Below the pieces are notes generated by a model, which was not told where the DNA came from, did no database searches, and saw nothing but the letters and a program-made list of their open reading frames with translations. The position numbers were made by a program, and so were the translations under genes. Below, in pieces: positions 60,674 to 64,000 of a stretch of 64,000 nt of DNA. This DNA is from Bacillus alkalicellulosilyticus (lineage in GTDB: Bacteria > Bacillota > Bacilli > Bacillales > Bacillaceae_F), in assembly GCF_002019795.1 (NCBI RefSeq), contig NZ_KV917381.1:4000068-4064067 (forward strand). Direction: 5' to 3'. Positions within the stretch are counted from its first letter, which is position 1, and every line of letters begins with the position of its first letter.

Positions 60674-61206
60674 TTCGGCTCACTCTCCAACCGTTCTTTT
60701 AATAGTTTCCGTCCACGTGCTAAGTTGCTTTTCACTGTGTTTTCTTTCATTTCTAAGATGGCACTAATTTCTGATACCGGATAATCTCCAAAATAATACA
60801 AAGTGAGTGTTTCGCGATATTTATAGTCTAAAGAACGTATATGGGCGGTAAGCTGTTGCGTTAACTCTATTTGGAGAACTTCCTTTTCAATATTCACGTT
60901 AGCAGCTTCATCCATTTCCTCTTCATTCGTTCGTAAAAAAATATGGCGAAAACTCCATTTCCTTAATCGCTTTCGGCACAGATTCACAACAATTGTCGTT
61001 AGCCAGCTTTTTAGCTTTGATGGCTCTCGTAAGCTATCAATTTGCTCAAAACATAAAATAAATAAATCCTGAACCACTTCTTCAGCTTCAAAACGATCCT
61101 TTATTAATAGAAAAGCCATTCGATAAAAGTAATCACCTAACTCATCCATCAGCTTTTCTAAGGCTGCTTCCTCTCTTTGCTTTAATCTCTCAACAAGTTG
61201 TTCCAT
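60670..61206 (-). CDS. ECF-type RNA polymerase sigma factor
   Basis: A 178-residue sigma-70 family protein. Region 2 (about 20-90) has YFYRMAFLLIKDRFEAEEVVQDLFI and LKSWLTTIVVNLCRKRLRKW. Region 4 (about 120-172) has YRETLTLYYFGDYPVSEISAIL followed by the recognition helix KENTVKSNLARGRKLLKERL. No region 3 is present. The start ATG 61206 follows GGGAGCG. It is the first gene of a three-gene operon with translationally coupled partners. Target promoters are unknown, but autoregulation is usual for this class. Confidence 0.92.
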   Translation of the reverse strand: MEQLVERLKQREEAALEKLMDELGDYFYRMAFLLIKDRFEAEEVVQDLFILCFEQIDSLREPSKLKSWLTTIVVNLCRKRLRKWSFRHIFLRTNEEEMDEAANVNIEKEVLQIELTQQLTAHIRSLDYKYRETLTLYYFGDYPVSEISAILEMKENTVKSNLARGRKLLKERLESEPK

Positions 61207-61299
61207 GTCATCGCTCCCAACCAAAACCCGCTCTATATAGTAGACCCTTCTCAACCAAACTAGGTTGCAAAAAGAGTAAATTATTTCTTAAATCTGTAT

Positions 61300-61426
61300 C
61301 GGACATACGATCCTCTATTTGCCTACTATATTCGATTTTTCACTACTTTTATAGCAAATAAGTGCCTCTGTGTCCGTTAGAACAAAAAATCATCGTTTTT
61401 AATAAAAATAAGGGATCCTGTGTCCG
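61300..61426 (+). repeat. TGTCCG/CGGACA-type intergenic repeat
   Basis: CGGACATACGATCCTCTAT at 61300, AATAAGTGCCTC and TGTGTCCGTTAGAA in the middle, TCATCGTTTTT, and CCTGTGTCCG at 61417-61426. It is the uninterrupted counterpart of the copy that holds the IS element. It fills most of the space between the sigma factor gene and prfB. Confidence 0.75.
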
Positions 61427-61458
61427 CAAGAAAACGAGGAGATGTCAAAAAAGATCTC

Positions 61459-61488
61459 AAAAAAGGGAACGAGTTACACTCGTCCCCC
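61459..61488 (-). terminator. Terminator after prfB
   Basis: On the minus strand GGGGACGAGT and ACTCGTTCCC close a 3-nt loop, followed by TTTTTT. It begins 16 nt after the stop codon. Confidence 0.88.
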
Positions 61489-61503
61489 TTACTAACTCTA
61501 AAT

Positions 61504-62605
61504 TTACTTCATCATTGAACGCAAGTAGGCATCTATAAACCCATCTAGTTCTCCGTCCATGACGGCATTTGTATTTCCGCTTTCAAAGCTTGTTCGGTGG
61601 TCTTTTACCATGCTATATGGATGGAAGACATACGAGCGAATTTGACTGCCCCATCCGATTTCCTTTTGCTCCCCGCGAATTTCATCGAGTTCTTGTTGCT
61701 GCTCTTCAATTCGTAATTGATAGAGCTTTGCCTTTAACATTTTCATCGCTTGCTCGCGGTTTTTAATTTGCGATCGTTCACTTTGACAGGTTACCACTGT
61801 GTTGGTTGGTGTGTGTGTAATACGAACGGCTGAATCCGTTGTATTAATATGCTGACCACCAGCTCCACTTGCACGGTACGTGTCGATTTTAAGGTCTTCT
61901 GTATTGATAGTAATATCGACATCATCGTTTAATTCAGGCATGACTTCACACGATACGAATGAGGTGTGGCGTCGACCTGATGAATCAAAAGGAGAGATTC
62001 GAACGAGACGATGCACGCCTTTTTCTGCTTTTAAATAGCCATAGGCATTGTGGCCTTTAATTAACAAGGTTACACTTTTTACGCCTGCTTCATCACCAGG
62101 TAAGTAGTCCATCGTTTCTACTTTAAAGCCTTTGCGCTCAGACCAGCGTGTGTACATACGCAAAAGCATCGAAGCCCAGTCTTGGGATTCCGTTCCGCCT
62201 GCACCTGGATGCAATTCTAATATGGCATTATTTTTATCGTATGGCTCACTAAGTAAAAGCTGAAGTTCGTACTCGTTTAAATCTTTGCTTAGCTGTTTCA
62301 CACCAGATTGCAGCTCATCCAGTAAGCTTTCATCGTCTTCTTCTTTTACAAGCTCATACGTAACTTCCACATCATCATACACTTCTTGCAGCTCTTTGTA
62401 CGTATTGACCATTTCCTTAATTGCATTTGCTTCATTAATAACGGTTTGAGCGGCATCTTGGTCATTCCAAAATTCAGGGTCACTCATCTTCTCTTCTAAC
62501 TCTGCAATTCGTTCCTCTTTGAATTCTAAGTCAAAGAGACCCCCTAAAGTCCGCTAATCGCTTAGCCATACTGTTTAATTCTTGCTTAATTTCTACTAGT
62601 TCCAT
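61504..62605 (-). CDS. prfB: Peptide chain release factor 2 (programmed +1 frameshift)
   Basis: RF2 recognises UGA and UAA stop codons. Reading starts at ATG 62605 after AGAGGTGA and runs 24 codons to an in-frame TGA at 62533-62531. It then continues in the +1 frame from 62532 to the stop at 61504, giving 366 residues, as in B. subtilis. The main part carries the tripeptide anticodon-like region and GGQ: the peptidyl-tRNA hydrolysis motif is in [19 protein letters not shown], and the stop-codon motif Ser-Pro-Phe is in [15 protein letters not shown]. It follows secA in the conserved order secA-prfB. Confidence 0.97.
62531..62545 (-). promoter_or_regulatory. prfB: prfB programmed frameshift site
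   Basis: On the minus strand a Shine-Dalgarno-like AGGGGG (62545-62540) precedes CTT-TGA-C (CTT at 62536-62534, TGA at 62533-62531). Ribosomes that pause at the poorly read TGA slip +1 on CTT and continue with GAC. Low RF2 thus increases RF2 synthesis. Confidence 0.95.
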
Positions 62606-62711
62606 TCTGTCACCTCTAGGTAATTTACCCGTTCTTGTTTTATTTTTTTCAAACACATGGGGTGTCCCAAAAGGATAACCCCCTTTGTAACACCCCGTAG
62701 CTAGTTATAGC

Positions 62712-64000
62712 TTACGCTTTTCCACAACATTGCTTATATTTTTTGCCACTTCCACACGGGCAACTTTCATTGCGTCCTGTGATTGCTCCTTTTCGGATGG
62801 GCTGCTTTTTCTTTTGCGGTTGACCCGCAGATGCACTTTGGTGAACCGCATTTCCTTTGGCTACTTCTTTACGCTCAAGGTTTTGTTCTACTTGTGCTTT
62901 CATAATGTACATCGACACTTCATCTTCAATCGATTGAATCATCGCTTCAAACATTTCATAGCCTTCAAATTTATATTCTCGTAACGGATCATTTTGCCCA
63001 TACGCACGAAGGTGAATTCCTTGGCGAAGCTGATCCATTTGATCAATGTGATTCATCCATTTGCGGTCAACTGTTCGAAGCATAATAACCTTTTCGAACT
63101 CACGCATATGCTCTGATTGGAATTGTTCTTCCTTTTTATCATAGCTTTGAATGATTTTATCATACACCAAATCAATAATTTCTTCTGGGTCAAGGCCTTT
63201 AATTTCTTTTTCAGTCAGCTCTTCTTCACTTATCAATGTTGATTTCAAATGAGTCACAAGAGCAGCTAAATCCCAATCCTCTGGAACTTCACTAGCTGGC
63301 GTATGCAAGCTTACATAACGCTCCAGTGAGGATTTAATCATGTTTTCAACAATTTTACGTAAATTTTCTGACTCAAGAACTTCCATACGCTGTTTATAAA
63401 TGATTTCGCGTTGTTCTCTCATGACATCATCGTATTGAAGGATTTGCTTACGAGCATCAAAGTTGTTTCCTTCGACACGTTTTTGTGCCGTTTCCACAGC
63501 ACGAGAAACAAGCTTACTTTCAATCGGTTGGTCCTCATCCATGCCAAGTCGCTCCATCATCGCTTTCATGTTGTCAGAGCCAAAACGTCGCATTAACTCA
63601 TCTTCCATCGATAAATAGAATTGCGATGAACCTGGATCCCCTTGACGACCAGCACGTCCACGTAGCTGATTATCGATACGGCGACTTTCATGACGCTCTG
63701 TACCAAGTACGTGTAACCCACCAAGCTCAAGAACTCCTTCACCTAACTTGATATCTGTACCACGACCAGCCATATTTGTTGCGATCGTAACAGCACCGCG
63801 CTGACCCGCTCCTTCAATAATTTCTGCTTCTCTTTCGTGGTTTTTCGCGTTGAGAACATGGTGCTGAACTTTTCGCTTTTTCAATAACTGCGAAACGAGT
63901 TCAGAAGTTTCAACACTCACTGTACCAACAAGGACAGGCTGCCCCTTTTTATATAGTTCCTCAATTTCATTTACAACCGCATTAAACTTAGCATTCATCG
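62712..64000 (-). CDS. secA: Preprotein translocase subunit SecA, C-terminal part
   Basis: The motor ATPase of the Sec pathway; only the last 429 or so of about 840 residues are in the window and the gene continues past the right edge. Visible are the second helicase domain ([38 protein letters not shown]), the helical scaffold and wing regions ([21 protein letters not shown]), and the C-terminal zinc-binding tail [13 protein letters not shown]. It is upstream of prfB, as in B. subtilis, at a distance of 106 nt. Confidence 0.98.
   Translation of the reverse strand, partial: MNAKFNAVVNEIEELYKKGQPVLVGTVSVETSELVSQLLKKRKVQHHVLNAKNHEREAEIIEGAGQRGAVTIATNMAGRGTDIKLGEGVLELGGLHVLGTERHESRRIDNQLRGRAGRQGDPGSSQFYLSMEDELMRRFGSDNMKAMMERLGMDEDQPIESKLVSRAVETAQKRVEGNNFDARKQILQYDDVMREQREIIYKQRMEVLESENLRKIVENMIKSSLERYVSLHTPASEVPEDWDLAALVTHLKSTLISEEELTEKEIKGLDPEEIIDLVYDKIIQSYDKKEEQFQSEHMREFEKVIMLRTVDRKWMNHIDQMDQLRQGIHLRAYGQNDPLREYKFEGYEMFEAMIQSIEDEVSMYIMKAQVEQNLERKEVAKGNAVHQSASAGQPQKKKQPIRKGAITGRNESCPCGSGKKYKQCCGKA

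Overview
The window comes from a low-GC Gram-positive bacterium of the Bacillaceae. Gene order follows the Bacillus subtilis secA to clpP arc almost gene for gene, and protein lengths and motifs match Bacillus orthologues closely. An alkaliphilic or halotolerant genus (Alkalihalobacillus-like) is a guess from overall protein character, not something the sequence proves. Nearly all genes lie on the minus strand. clpP, a CNNM/CorC transporter gene and two broken or foreign genes are exceptions.

Layout by region. 0-3.4 kb: the start of an unknown gene at the left edge and an RND efflux pump. 3.4-10.6 kb: a frameshifted LAGLIDADG endonuclease remnant, ssrA (tmRNA), smpB, a class D sortase with its LPKTA-type acidic surface protein, rnr, a carboxylesterase and secG. 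10.7-17.9 kb: the glycolytic operon cggR-gapA-pgk-tpiA-gpmI-eno with a recognisable CggR operator and promoter. 18-20.6 kb: a glutaredoxin-like protein, clpP under a CtsR box, and the CorC-type transporter. 20.9-26.9 kb: crh-whiA-yvcK-rapZ-yvcI, trxB and a TPR protein. 27.1-33.6 kb: the histidine operon hisZGDBHAFI. 33.7-36.1 kb: a small accessory patch with repeats, an acetyltransferase and two frameshifted genes. 36.2-46.9 kb: yvoF-ppaX-yvoD-lgt-hprK, yvlDCB, uvrA and uvrB. 47-56 kb: a nitroreductase-like gene, csbA, minJ, ctpB, an M23 peptidase, ftsX, ftsE, cccB and yvjA. 56-61.5 kb: an accessory insertion with an IS256-family element, structured repeats and an ECF sigma/membrane protein module. 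61.5-64 kb: prfB with its programmed frameshift and the 3' part of secA.

The most striking feature is in ssrA. The T-loop of the tmRNA is interrupted by a 279-nt sequence (3996-4274) with the hallmarks of a group I intron. These are a P1 helix formed with the T-loop exon, a U.G pair at the 5' splice site, the AAGAUAUAGUC core element, P7/P8/P9 pairings and a terminal G. Removing it restores a perfect T-arm and a 360-nt tmRNA. A decayed homing endonuclease gene lies just beyond the ssrA terminator, outside the intron and on the other strand, which suggests a collaborative-homing history.

Other notable signals: three copies of an 84-nt folded repeat whose stems vary while the fold is kept; a dispersed repeat family bounded by TGTCCG/CGGACA; two tandem arrays with 52-53 bp period; an IS256 copy with intact ends and an exact 8-bp target duplication inside one of these repeats; and a palindrome placed exactly in the promoter spacer of the his operon.
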